Shown: positions 21,527 through 31,599 of the stretch, in pieces
Layout: every line of letters starts with the position of its first letter
Position numbering within the stretch: the stretch's first letter is position 1
Source: Puccinia triticina
Lineage: Eukaryota > Basidiomycota > Pucciniomycetes > Pucciniales > Pucciniaceae
Assembly (NCBI RefSeq): GCF_026914185.1
Contig: NC_070561.1
Coordinates: 8,122,001-8,186,000 of the forward strand
Reading direction: 5' to 3'
Length of the DNA: 64,000 nucleotides
Notes under the pieces: generated by a model
The model's input: the letters and a program-made list of their open reading frames with translations, nothing else
Told to the model about the DNA's origin: nothing
Database searches by the model: none
Position numbers and translations under genes: made by a program

Positions 21527-22062
21527 CTAGTTGAGACTCATATCCTTACAAGCTGAAGCCATATCAACCAGCTTTCCACGCAGCCAAGACCGCATACACA
21601 TATTTGCTTTGACTGAGTCACCAGAGAGGGAGACTCGTTTGACTGTTACTAGATTACCGGACTGTGAGAAAACACGTTCGCTTGCTGCTGAGCTGGCTGG
21701 AATGGCAAGGTAGTCTTTTGCGATCGATGAAAGGGTTGGAAGTAGATTCAGATTCTCCTTCCACCAAGTGATGATATCTTTCTCGAATGGTGGTTCGGGC
21801 ATCTGCAGGTAGGTCAAGATCTCGTCGTTCTCAGATGGTTTTGAAGTCTTCTTGTAGCTTTGTAATGGATGGAATCGTTCTTTATCTTTCTTATTGGAAA
21901 CCGATTGAGAGCTTGTAACATTGGAGCTTCCTTTGGACCGATTGGATAAAAGTTTAGTTGAGTATTCATGGAATGTTGCCCGTAAGACCTTCATTGCTTC
22001 ATCTTTGTACTTAATCTGGGTCTCCCCACTAGCATGATCATTGTCGTCAGCGTCAAACGGTC
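21527..22062 (-). pseudogene. hAT transposase C-terminal fragment, left arm
   Basis: Contains the hAT C-terminal dimerisation region: ITWWKENL, the LSSIAKDYLAIPASSAASER-VFS block with the conserved Arg, and GNLVTVKR. The frame ends at a stop at 21527. It starts abruptly at the junction at 22062, so the catalytic core is missing. It is about 97% identical to the right arm at protein level by eye. Confidence 0.85.
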
Positions 22063-23092
22063 GTCGAAATCAAAATCAAAGAAGGGGAAATCAGGCTCTG
22101 GCCAATCTGAAGTTATTGAAGCGGTGCGCGAGGCTAACAATAAGAAAGCTTGTGAGATGGTCAGTACCTCAAGTCGATTTTTGAACGCCTTGCAGATTTG
22201 TTAATGGTATGAATTTTTTTTATGTATGTAACAGGAGCCAATAAATGAAGATGAATGGGACCTGTTTGAGTGGATTCACTCTTTTTTGGAGAAGTTCCAA
22301 CAGGCATCGGTCGATACCCAGGGCGAAGTCTATGCGACTCTAATGACTGTCATCCCGTGGTATATTGCTCTCACCGACCACTGCAACAAAACGATCAAGA
22401 AATTCACCAAATCGCGGCGTCCATCTAGAACGGTCATGATTGAGGCCGCTAATGTGGCTATGGGCAAGCTTCGAGGATACTATTCAGTGCACTCCCATCA
22501 CTCAATTCTTGCCGTTGTTTTGGATCCGCGCTTCAAGTTCGCACTTTTTGAACAACGACCGTTTGACGCTGACGACGATGATGATGCTAGTGGGGAGACC
22601 CAGATTAAGTACAAAGATGAAGCAATGAAGGTCTTACGGGCAACATTCCATGAATACTCAACTAAACTTTCATCCGATCGGTCCAAAGGAAGCTCCAATG
22701 TTACAAGCTCTCAATTGGTTTCCAATAAGAAAGATAAAGAACGATTCCATCCATTACAAAGCTACAAGAAGACTTCAAAACCATCTGAGAACGACGAGAT
22801 CTTGACCTACCTGCAGATGCCCGAACCACCATTCGAGAAAGATATCATCACTTGGTGGAAGGAGAATCTGAATCTACTTCCAACCCTTTCATCGATCGCA
22901 AAAGACTACCTTGCCATTCCAGCCAGCTCAGCAGCAAGCGAATGTGTTTTCTCACAGTCCGGTAATCTAGTAACAGTCAAACGAGTCTCCCTCTCTGGTG
23001 ACTCAGTCAAATCAAATATGTGTATGCGGTCTTGGCTGCGTGGAAAGCTGGTTGATATGGCTTCAGCTTGTAAGGATATGAGTCTCAACTAG
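22063..23092 (+). pseudogene. hAT transposase C-terminal half, right arm
   Basis: Reads from the junction through an exon ending ...NNKKACEM, an intron GTCAGT...ACAG (about 22159-22233) and a long exon to the stop at 23090-23092. It includes SILAVVLDPRFKFALF (the hAT LDPR motif) and the dimerisation block. The invariant Arg of the SER-x-FS motif is Cys here (SECVFS), whereas the left arm keeps Arg. The N-terminal BED finger and first catalytic Asp region are absent, so it cannot be autonomous. Confidence 0.85.
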
Positions 23093-23415
23093 TAGTTTCC
23101 CCTTCTACATACATGATTTTTTTTTTCTCAAATAACTATCTGACTATCTGAATAGCTCAAAATTATGTAAAAGGCATGAATAAATATTAAATAGCTATTA
23201 CTACTGAATGAGGAAATTGAAATACACGACTCTGAATACAATTAAACCCCCCTGGATTGTGAGAAACAACTGAAAACACCAAAAAACACCTTTTTTGGTG
23301 TTTTTGGTAAATTTTGTAAGTTTTTTGGTCGAATATCTCCGAATACTCGAATATTTGACGAATCAGTATTCGAGGGTCCCATAAAACCAGTCGAATACCA
23401 CCGTGCTATGCCCTG

Positions 23416-24469
23416 TCTCTTTATCTTATCTGCTCAACCATTTGCGTAGGAGTCATTAGACTTCGGTTGCTGTGTTCAACCTGCCCCTCTAGATAAGAGG
23501 CGTGGTATTTATCCTCCAGCTCATTCAGCGGAGTCAATCCTGAGATAAGCTCTGACTATATTGTTGTACCTACCGGTAATAACCATGATTCTCATTCAGA
23601 GCGGCGTCACCAAAGAGACACGTCCTGACAACCAACAAGAACCAACACCCTGGCCTCCTGTACCCATGCAAATACTCTCAAACCTATACGGAATAGAGTA
23701 TAAATAGCCAAGGATTTCACCAAGCAGTGATGACAATCTGTAACTACCAAATTTTTGGTAACTGGCTCCTTGCACACAAGGCGCACACCAATTGACTAAT
23801 TGCAAAAAAAAGCTTCATGATGGGCCTGCAATACAACATTCACATCAGGCAAAACACTTTTCCTGATGGGAAACTATTGGTTGCAAACATCTTGGTTTTC
23901 AACAAGGAGGTTTCAGACAAAGAATACAACAAAGTAAACAATTTCAAAGAACTTGTATTCAAACTTGAAAACACATATTCAAAAGGGGCGGTTAGAATTA
24001 CATGCAACCCAATAACAGGACAAGCCCCAGCAACACCGGTAGCCAAAGCTCAACAACTGGCAGCAAAATAGACAAGTCAGACCCGCCACCTCCATGAAGA
24101 TAACCAAAGCTGCAACCAACTGCTGTGGTATGCTTTATGGTTACCCATCTAGCCCATTTCAAAATTTCCTTTTTTCTCATATGCACACTCACAAATTAAC
24201 CAATATGGCGGCACCACTGGATTCTATGGCCAAAACTACAAAGGACACCATGGACAACACAACTTACATCCCTCTGGATCAGCAGTTAAAACCCCCTCCA
24301 ATGCACATCAGTCAGTTCATACACACAAACACCCTACTCCGGTCATGTGATCCATGACATGAACCACGCTTAACCAGGACCATGTAATTTGTTACATGGA
24401 CCACTTTGGCAACATGTCTACCCTTTACATATACATTACCTCATCAGCTGCAATCATTACATTGTGCTA
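23416..24469 (+). other. Unassigned region with one short hypothetical ORF
   Basis: An ATG-initiated frame at 23817-24071 (84 aa, with DGKLLVANILVFNKEVSDKE) has protein-like composition but no recognised family. It may be part of an unassigned element because repeats lie on both sides. Nothing else is supported here. Confidence 0.3.
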
Positions 24470-24590
24470 TGCACATGTCATGCAGTGTCATGCAGTGTCA
24501 TGCAGAGTTATGCACACTTGATGCAGGCTTATGCAGTCTAATGCAGTATTATGCGTGTGCATGCAGACTAATGTAAAAGGGGCTGCATTC
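24470..24590. repeat. ATGCAG short tandem array
   Basis: Around ten imperfect repeats of an approximately 10-bp unit of the form (T)ATGCAGTxT, starting at CATGTCATGCAGTG and decaying to GCATGCAGACTAATG. Confidence 0.8.
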
Positions 24591-24750
24591 TGACAGTTGG
24601 CAGATGACATCATACAGGATCATGCAGATGTCAAGCTAGCAAAAACCCCTCATGCAGCTTGTATATGACATCATCACAGGATGACAGCATGTGACCATGA
24701 CATAATTTGACAGGCCAGGCCAGCTAAAACCTCTCATCTTCTTTTTCTCA

Positions 24751-26690
24751 CTAGCTAAATTCCCTCATAGCGCTCAGTTTTGGGGTCTTTGACTTGGCTG
24801 ATTTGCTGGAAGTGTTGTCTTTAGCGATACCAGTTTGACTAGGACGTCTATCAAAGCTTTTGGTCTCAGCTCTAAAGATTTCCATCACTCCGTCCGGCGT
24901 AACTTCTGATATGTTATGAGTAGCAAAGAATGTTTCGTTTTTTTCAAAGTAGCTTAGTTTGATGCAAGGATCGAGAATCATGGCACAGATTGGGGCAGGT
25001 TTATCTAAGGCCAGGATGAGGTATTTTGATAGCTTAGATACCATCTCATCAGCAGCTGGAATGAGTTGTTCTGAGTTATACTTTGATTGTACTTGATAGA
25101 TGTTTTTGATCAGTGAGGGCCATTGTTAGGGTTGGGAACTTTGAGTGACAGAGTATATTGGTAACCTCGTGGAGTGGTGCCAAGAACTCGGTCATTTGCT
25201 TGATTTTTTCCCATTCAACATCAAGGAGTGTGAATTTGGTTACCTCGCCCCTTGAACCGCAGTATGTTGTGCAGACCGATCAGAGTTTGAGTGCGCGTTC
25301 AAGCATCAAGTAGGTGGAGTTCCAGCAAGTACAAACATCCAGCACCAATGTCATGTTCTTGATGGGGCAAGAATGTCAAGACTGACTGTTTACAAAATCT
25401 ATAACAGCTTGAAATCCTTCACAACGTTGAGGTGATCCTTGGACATAGGTTGCTAGTCCGTGAATTTGAGAGATAATTTTCTGAAGGTTAACGCTAGATC
25501 CATCTGGACAATTGATAATTGAGTTGAGATCCATCTTATTCAGGGCAACTTCCTGTTTGGCATTGTTTTTGCTAGGGACATTTCCAAAAGCCTTGAGCCC
25601 ACCATGGGCCGCGAGGTTGATGACATGGGCCATACAGCCTAACAACTGAGTATTTGCAAAGAAAACTCCGTCCAGTCAATGTTCAACTTGCGTTGCCAGT
25701 GTTGAGTTGTTTGATGCATTTTTAGCTGTGATGCAGCTCAAAGCATCCAATATTTCCATGTCGAGCAGGCAATCAGCAAAAGTATTGCCAAACTTTTGGC
25801 CAGTGTGACAACCTACGTTGCATTCACATACATATTAATTTCAAGTTTTTATTACTATTTGTAAACAAAATGCTCACCAGTAACCAGTGGCATTCCAACA
25901 AGAACATCCAATATCTTCCAATCCAAGGTAATTCCATGTGCTGTGATGGCCATGAAAGCCTCTGAATTTGGTGAGGTCCATGCGTCCACGGTGTAGGAGA
26001 GATACTTCATCTATTGGAGCTAGTCCTGGAGATGGTTCCGGTGCGCAATGTAGAGCATGTTGACCTCTCTGGAGATACACTTCCTCCCAAAATCCATGTT
26101 CAACGTGGCTGGATTGAGCAACTCCAAGAGATGCTTGAACAACTTCCGGTCAACAATCGAGTAGGGTAAGTCAGCCTTGGCAACAAGGTATGCAATGGCT
26201 TGTTTGAGCAGATCACCTGTAAGTAAAGGCTATAGAAGGGAGTCAATTATAAACAACCCGAGAAAGGCACAAGTGTGGTAAACATAAAACTTACACGCTG
26301 CTCAACACGTTTCCGTTTCAATAAGTTGGGGAGCAATAGTTGATTTGTCTTTTCCTGGGTAGGTGGTAATATTTGGTGGAGCCGTCTAAGGTGCTCACTC
26401 ATTGAATTTGTACTTCCAGTCGGGTCTTGCCGCAAAATTCAATCACACAGGGTGCTTTTCTTCTTGGTAGTTACTCGGCATTGCACCTTTTTGCCATCCT
26501 CAGTAACCTTGAGGTGCGCCCAAACCCAAATTCTCTGTGAGGTAGCCGTGGTTTCTGAATTGGCCTTTTGGGTTTTAGGGTGGTCTTGCTTAGGTGTTTC
26601 AATCACATCAATTTCTTCATTGCCTTGAATATTGCAATTCATGTTGCTGTGGACCATGGTGTTGAAGAAGATGGACATACAAGTGGTGCA
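24751..26690 (-). pseudogene. Degenerate BED-type hAT transposase
   Basis: Minus-strand fragments appear in transposase order. A BED zinc finger is split over two frames (VWAHLKVTEDGKKVQC at about 26500, then SEHLRRLHQ at about 26390). A central segment CMAHVINLAAHGGLKAFG lies near 25600. An ICAMILDPCIKLSYF segment lies near 24980, where the usual LDPR/LDPRIK motif has Cys for Arg. Stops and frameshifts separate the pieces. It is not the same copy or subfamily as 21204-23415, judged by different wording throughout. Confidence 0.75.
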
Positions 26691-26910
26691 ACAGCTCTGG
26701 CACCTGGACCTCTACAGGCTGTACCTGCGGAATCCGGAACGGGCCACGGTTACACTTGGGGGTTGGCGGGTATACCCGTGGCCCGTCAATCCCACGGGTA
26801 CGGCTCGGGCTACTTGATTTTGGTACCCAAGTGACAGGTATACCCACGGGACGGGCGCCGGGCTAGCTCAAAGTGGCCGGGTACCCCGCGGGGTCCAGGC
26901 TGCAGCCCTA
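26691..26910. repeat. GC-rich palindromic block, likely hAT terminus
   Basis: Packed with GGGTATACCCGTGGCCCGTC, GGTACCC and GCGCCGGGC words and ending ...GGCTGCAGCCCTA, the reverse complement of a TAGGGCTGCAGCC terminus. It lies at the 5' side of the degenerate minus-strand transposase and may be its end. The matching other end and a target duplication were not found. Confidence 0.5.
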
Positions 26911-27342
26911 CTCATATGACATCATTACCGCATGTGTCAGCCTTAGAGTCAACACAGCTGACCTAAAAGCTGCCTTTTCTACCTTTTTACATAAGAATTA
27001 CTTCATATCTTTTCCATCTTAAGAGATAACCTTGTTTTGACTTCATATTCTGTTTCACCATGCAATTTTAACCCTAGTTACAACTTGCCATTTCTTTGTA
27101 ACTCTACTCCTTCCCTGAGTTCTTCAGTTGTGGCGCGCATGCACAGTTGTGACATGTCAGCGCTACCAGGCGCGCCAAACCACATGTACATATGTAATTA
27201 CATAAGCAAACTGTGAAAGTTTTCGAATTCAGGATCCCCCTTGCCTGATCAGGAGGATCTACACACTTCAGACACCCAGAACCACACCCGCAGATAGCCC
27301 AGGATCACCACCAAAGAGGATACCACACTCCCAGTATACCTA
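26911..27342. other. No gene seen
   Basis: Unique-looking sequence between two hAT-derived regions with no convincing frame. Confidence 0.45.
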
Positions 27343-27559
27343 CCGTCACATAGAGCTGGTCAAAACAAACCCGTTGCGGGTACCCGCTAGCAGGTGCAGG
27401 TGCGGATGCGGATGCCTGGGATTCCAGGAAAAAGCCTGCGGGTACCTGGGTAGTTCAATCCACACCCGCCCACCTCTTCGGCTGGAAGGCCTGATCCCTT
27501 CCAGTTGCCAGGGTTTTACAGCCTTGGCAGCCAGAAAGACCCACCTAGTCGCCAATGAC

Positions 27560-27970
27560 AGACAACCTCAGCGACCAGGAGGGATTCCTTCCGGTTGCCA
27601 GGGCTGTATCTTGGCGACCAGAGGGAAAAAATCATCCCGGTTGGAAAGGTTAAAAAACCTTGGCGACCAGAATGTATCCTGGTCACAAAGGTTATAAGAA
27701 CCTTGGTGACCAAGAGGAAATCATCCTGGTTGCAGAGGTTGAATAACCTTGCCGCGCAACCAGAAGGTAAGCTCCTGGTTGCAGAGGTTGAATAACCTCG
27801 CCGCACGACCAGAAGGTAAGCTCCTGGTTGCCGAAGTAACCTCGGCGACGACAAGACAACCTCCTTGTCGCCAAAGTGACCTTGGCGACGAGAAGACAAC
27901 CTCCTGGTCGCCGAAGTAACCTCGGCGACAAGAAGACAACCTCCTGGTCGCCAATGTAACCTCGGCGACC
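27560..27970. repeat. Palindromic minisatellite, 40 bp period
   Basis: GGCGAC units start at 27844, 27884, 27924 and 27964. Each has the form GGCGACxAGAAGACAACC followed by TCCTxGTCGCC, so unit ends are self-complementary. Earlier degenerate units run back to about 27560 (GGTTGCAGAGGTTGAATAACC variants). It lies inside the hAT element at 27351. Confidence 0.85.
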
Positions 27971-27995
27971 AGAAGATGAAGTGGCAGGTACCCGC

Positions 27996-28880
27996 TGTGG
28001 AACTCCTACCGTGGCAGGCGGTAGGCAGTGCTTGGAAGGGAAAGTGGTGATGAGCCTGCCTTCCTGTGAGGTCCTAGGATGAATGAGATCTGAGAAAACC
28101 AGAGAAAAGGGGGTTGAACAACAAGGTCAGTGAGACTTGTTGGCGGGTTTGGGGGTTGAGGATCTGGAAAAGGATGCTGATGAGGATCTTGAGGGTTGAT
28201 AAGGATCTGATGAGGTGATGAGGATAAGGATCTGAGAATCTTGATGGTTTATTTCGTGGATCAGAAGACTGCCATGCCTCCCCATCATCTGAGTTTGAAC
28301 TTCGAACTCAGACTCCAGGAAGTGAACATGTCACAGACATGTTCATCACATCCCTAACTACAAACAAGCTCTGCACAACACAAACAAAACAAAACACACA
28401 CAAAGAAAAGATCAACCACATACATAGAAAAATGAGGAGAGTAACATAAGAGGATGGGTGCAATGGATCAAAAAAAAAAAACAGAGAGAAAAATCAACAA
28501 TAATCATCAATATCAATCATAATATCTTGAATCTTGCACTGCAAAAAAAACTGTGTCAACTGTGAGCAGTTGACATGCGGCAACTCGGAGGAAGCTTGTG
28601 GTGTTACACCAGCCTTACTCAAGGTTTGACTCAACCCAAGCTTCAATGCAGTCACTGTGCACCTTGCACAGTGACTGTGCCAACAAAGGCACTTCTGCAT
28701 TCATGTGGAGTTACAATGGCAGCTTGGCTTGAGTATCCTGCATGTCAACTGCAAGCAGTTGACCAAGTTATTTTTGCAGTGTTGAGCTTGAAATTTGAGA
28801 TGGATAATCTTGAGGGCTTGATCTTGAGTCTTCATCTGGATCTTGAACCATGGCCCGTCTGTACCATTTTGCTCACCACA
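27996..28880 (-). repeat. 3' LTR of gag-only retrotransposon
   Basis: Begins TGTGGAACTCC and ends GCTCACCACA on the plus strand, matching the LTR at 31600-32256. It is longer because a 245-bp MITE and its TTG duplication (28537-28784) are inserted. CCGC lies immediately outside it and also after the other LTR. Confidence 0.9.
28537..28781. mobile_element. CACTA-like MITE
   Basis: TIRs CACTGCAAAAA and TTTTTGCAGTG, with GTCAACTG/CAGTTGAC words inside both ends, are flanked by TTG on both sides (28534-28536 and 28782-28784). CACTG-type ends and a 3-bp duplication point to the CACTA (EnSpm) superfamily. It is present in one LTR only, so it inserted after the retrotransposon. Confidence 0.8.
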
Positions 28881-28890
28881 TCTCTCCCCA
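28881..28890 (-). promoter_or_regulatory. Polypurine tract of gag-only element
   Basis: On the minus strand GGGGAGAGA directly precedes the TGTGG start of the 3' LTR, the expected position of the plus-strand primer. Confidence 0.7.
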
Positions 28891-28971
28891 ACTTGCAGTC
28901 TGTCCTTAGACTGCTCTCCTCTTCTCTCCAAATAAACTTATGCTGAGTCAAAGTTGAACTGAAAGAAAAAC

Positions 28972-30972
28972 CTAAAAGAATGGGAACCAGAAGGGAGTCC
29001 GGGGCTCTTGGAGATGATCTTGAAACTGAAGGAGCTGGCCTAAAAAAGCGGAAGAACCAAGGGATTGAGAATTGCTCACAAATGTGGCACAGGGTAGAGT
29101 TTTGACAACTAAAGTGGCATCAAGCCCCGGAGGTGCACAATTGGGAGGACTTACTTGCACTCCATTTTGCCTCCGCAGAAAACCAAAACCCAACACATCC
29201 AAACCATGCGGAACTAGTTTACCCTCATTGCAGAGGCGGGATCGAGGAAAGCGGCAACGTTTTTTTGGATAAGAATCAGGAAAAGGGCTGAGAACGGATT
29301 TAGATAACAGATCAGGATTGGATAGTTTATTCTCATTGCGGAGAACGGCTGTAGCAGAGCAGAGACGGTCCGCAGAGATCAGAGGACAAGGAGCAGGAAT
29401 AGGATCAGAGATTGTATCAGGATCAGATAGTTTAGCCTCTTTGCGGAGGTGGTCACAAGCACGGATCGGCAAAGATAGTTTAACCTCATCTTGGAGGCGG
29501 AATGGCGGAATCAAAATCTCTGCAGGCTGGCAGAGCTGGTGGCTAGGAACAAACTCAGAACTGGAGCTAGAAAGGGTGGCGGGAAAATCTTGATCTTCCT
29601 TCACTTTGATTTGACGGGAATCCAAAAGGCGGTGTGGAATCTTCTTCTTTCTATTGACCGCAATGGGCAGAGCGGTATTGGCGAGATTGGGGACAAGGAG
29701 AGCGGAGATTCTCTCAAGAACGGCGTCTACGGCTTGCGGAGATGGAGCCAAACCTGGCGGAGAGCTAGGGGTGGATGAATCTGGCCTTGCTTGCCTGCAG
29801 ATTGGGTGACAAGGCGGCGGCGGAGTCGGAGAAACTGGCAGATACCACAGGTGAAGAGCTCCGCAACCAGTCCTGAATGGCGCAGAAACAAAGCTGCTAG
29901 ACGGGTGTGATGCCTTGAAGGAGGCCACCACGCGGCGGATCGGTCGACTAGGATCAAAGGGGATCAGGGCACCACTTGGGAGGAAGTAGTTGTTGCCCTT
30001 CTGCTCAACAAGCTCATATTCCTTGTCCTTCTGGAGCTCGAAGCATCGGCCAGTCCCGTGGCCTTCGAAATGGCAGTAGTAACAGATCAATGGTCGCCGC
30101 ACTGCGGAGGGCGGAGTGGTGTGCGGAGCGGAGGACTGAGGCGGAGAGCGGAGAGCAAACTTCTCCATCAGGCGCTGCTCAAAGGACTGGAGCATCCTGG
30201 TGATTTCATCAATGGTCGCCGGGGCCTGCAGAGCGGTAGTGACGTCGTTTGTTGGGCGCCGCTCCGCTTCCATTTTCCGCATGACTTCATTCGTATCCTT
30301 GAACGGCGGCGAAGGGACAGGATTAGTTGATCTAGAAGGCTCGAAAGTCAAGGCAATCTGGCCTTTCATAACTTCGTCGATGGCGGAGCGGAGATCTTGG
30401 AGAGGAGGAAGCTTGAAGCGATGATCCAGTGTAGTGATCATCTTATCAATCTTGATGAGAGCTGTGCGGATCTGATCTTGAAAACTAGAAGAAAAGGATT
30501 GATAGAAGCGGGTGCGGAGCTCTTCAGCGGAGTCGACATGCTCTTTCCGCACCAGATAAGCCTGGATTGGGTCCCAGGATTGTCGGAAACAATGATAATC
30601 AACCGAGGACAAGACTCCGCCCTTTGACGACCAGGAATCAACCAGAGAATCGAGATCTTGTAGCGTAAAGCGGGCCTCATCGACCCGACCCCAATGAGAG
30701 AGCATTGCCGCCTTTAACTTCGACCAGTCGGGCGGGCTAAAACCATCCAGTGTCTCCAGAACATCTAGCAGTTCTCCATCCGTGATGAAGAGACGAATCT
30801 GCCGAGCCATATCCTGCTCAGAAGCTCCGTCCACCTCCGCCATCAACTCGTACATATCCAGGAAGCGTTTGACGTTGGATCCGTTGAAACCAAACTGCTT
30901 GTGCTGCGGCTTAATCTTAACCGTTGGGAACCTTGGCCTTGCTGTGCCGCCGAGTAGATTTGCGGGATCCAT
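28972..30972 (-). CDS. Retrotransposon Gag polyprotein
   Basis: Capsid/nucleocapsid protein of the LTR element, packaging its RNA. From the ATG at 30972 the frame runs 666 residues without a stop. A capsid-like region with alternating Trp and Leu (LKAAMLSHWGRV) is followed by one zinc knuckle (CX2CX4HX4C) starting near residue 297 and the rust-typical LPSGALIPFDPSRPIRRVV segment. The C-terminal 250 residues are Pro/Ser-rich with imperfect repeats of the type L-x-N/K-E-x-KL-S-D/NPD. The frame extends 16 codons upstream, but the first Met there is residue 1 as given. No protease motif was found downstream before the polypurine tract. Confidence 0.85.
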   Translation of the reverse strand: MDPANLLGGTARPRFPTVKIKPQHKQFGFNGSNVKRFLDMYELMAEVDGASEQDMARQIRLFITDGELLDVLETLDGFSPPDWSKLKAAMLSHWGRVDEARFTLQDLDSLVDSWSSKGGVLSSVDYHCFRQSWDPIQAYLVRKEHVDSAEELRTRFYQSFSSSFQDQIRTALIKIDKMITTLDHRFKLPPLQDLRSAIDEVMKGQIALTFEPSRSTNPVPSPPFKDTNEVMRKMEAERRPTNDVTTALQAPATIDEITRMLQSFEQRLMEKFALRSPPQSSAPHTTPPSAVRRPLICYYCHFEGHGTGRCFELQKDKEYELVEQKGNNYFLPSGALIPFDPSRPIRRVVASFKASHPSSSFVSAPFRTGCGALHLWYLPVSPTPPPPCHPICRQARPDSSTPSSPPGLAPSPQAVDAVLERISALLVPNLANTALPIAVNRKKKIPHRLLDSRQIKVKEDQDFPATLSSSSSEFVPSHQLCQPAEILIPPFRLQDEVKLSLPIRACDHLRKEAKLSDPDTISDPIPAPCPLISADRLCSATAVLRNENKLSNPDLLSKSVLSPFPDSYPKKRCRFPRSRLCNEGKLVPHGLDVLGFGFLRRQNGVQVSPPNCAPPGLDATLVVKTLPCATFVSNSQSLGSSAFLGQLLQFQDHLQEPRTPFWFPFF

Positions 30973-31547
30973 TGCAAAGGAAGAGAGAGAAGGATCAAAA
31001 CAGACAAGGGATCTGATCAATCCCTCCTGGCGCCTGATGAAGAGAAAACCACACAGAGAGACACGGCCAATCGTTCGAGCGGGTAGCTAGAGATCAAGCA
31101 ACAAAGACGGCCGCTCGAACGTCCAGACAAGATTGAAAAACGGGTAAAGGTCCAACAAAGGGTAGAAAGGCCCTTGACTCGTCCGTTCCGAGGGTAGCTA
31201 GAGATCAAAAACCACCGGAGGCAATCAATCGTCCGCACTGATTCAACAGCGGAGTCGCCGGGGTCTAGGACAGCACTCTGACGACTTCCCGAGGCTCAGA
31301 GAACGGCAGAAAAGTTGGCCAAGTATTGGGAAAGGGCCGGAAGCTTGCGGATTGAGATCGGCGGAGCTGGGGGATCCAATATTCAAGGTTTGAAAATGCG
31401 ATTTTCAAGGTTGAAAATCCGGATTTTCAAGGTTTGATCTAGAAAGAGAAAGGGAAGAAAAGTCCTGAACCAAAGCTGGAGATCCTGAAACAAGAACTAG
31501 AGACTTGAGATCCTCAAGGTTTGACCGCCTGTTGTCCTAAAGTGAGA

Positions 31548-31597
31548 CGAGACTGTAAATCTTGAGGTCGCTGGTTCAATCCCGGCTCGGGGGACCA
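31548..31597 (+). promoter_or_regulatory. Extended primer-binding site: tRNA-Tyr 3' half
   Basis: Immediately inside the 5' LTR (two bases from its TGTGG end), the plus strand reads as the 3' half of a tRNA. The anticodon stem CGAGA/TCTTG encloses loop CTGTAAA (anticodon GTA, Tyr), followed by variable loop AGGTC, T-arm GCTGG-TTCAATC-CCGGC, acceptor strand TCGGGGG, discriminator A and CCA. On the element's minus strand this is TGGTCCCCCGAG..., a perfect primer-binding site for that tRNA. It is intronless and carries encoded CCA, so it was copied from a mature tRNA. The 5' half is not recognisable. Confidence 0.85.
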
Positions 31598-31599
31598 AA

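Larger units (their letters stand above)
21204..23415. mobile_element. Inverted pair of hAT 3' halves
   Basis: Bases 21204-22062 and about 22556-23415 are near-identical reverse complements (about 860 bp arms). Each ends outward in the TIR CAGGGCATAGCACGGTGG and each encodes the C-terminal end of the same hAT transposase, reading inward from the middle outward to the ends. So both termini are 3' ends and no 5' end is present. The flanking 8-mers (ACTGGGAG and TCTCTTTA) differ, so this is not a simple single insertion. The junction between the two copies lies at about 22062. Confidence 0.8.

Noticed and set aside
21204..23415. Single hAT insertion with TIRs at both ends
   Set aside because: Both ends are 3' ends of the transposase gene and the flanking 8-mers do not match.
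24177..26918. CTCATATG at both 24177 and 26911 as an 8-bp target duplication for the degenerate BED-hAT element
   Set aside because: No TIR follows the left copy, so the match is probably chance.
29072..31090. Plus-strand frames across the gag region
   Set aside because: Shadows of the minus-strand gag, which carries the zinc knuckle and runs 666 codons.
31548..31597. Functional tRNA-Tyr gene
   Set aside because: Only the 3' half is present, CCA is encoded and it abuts an LTR; it is a retroelement primer-binding region.
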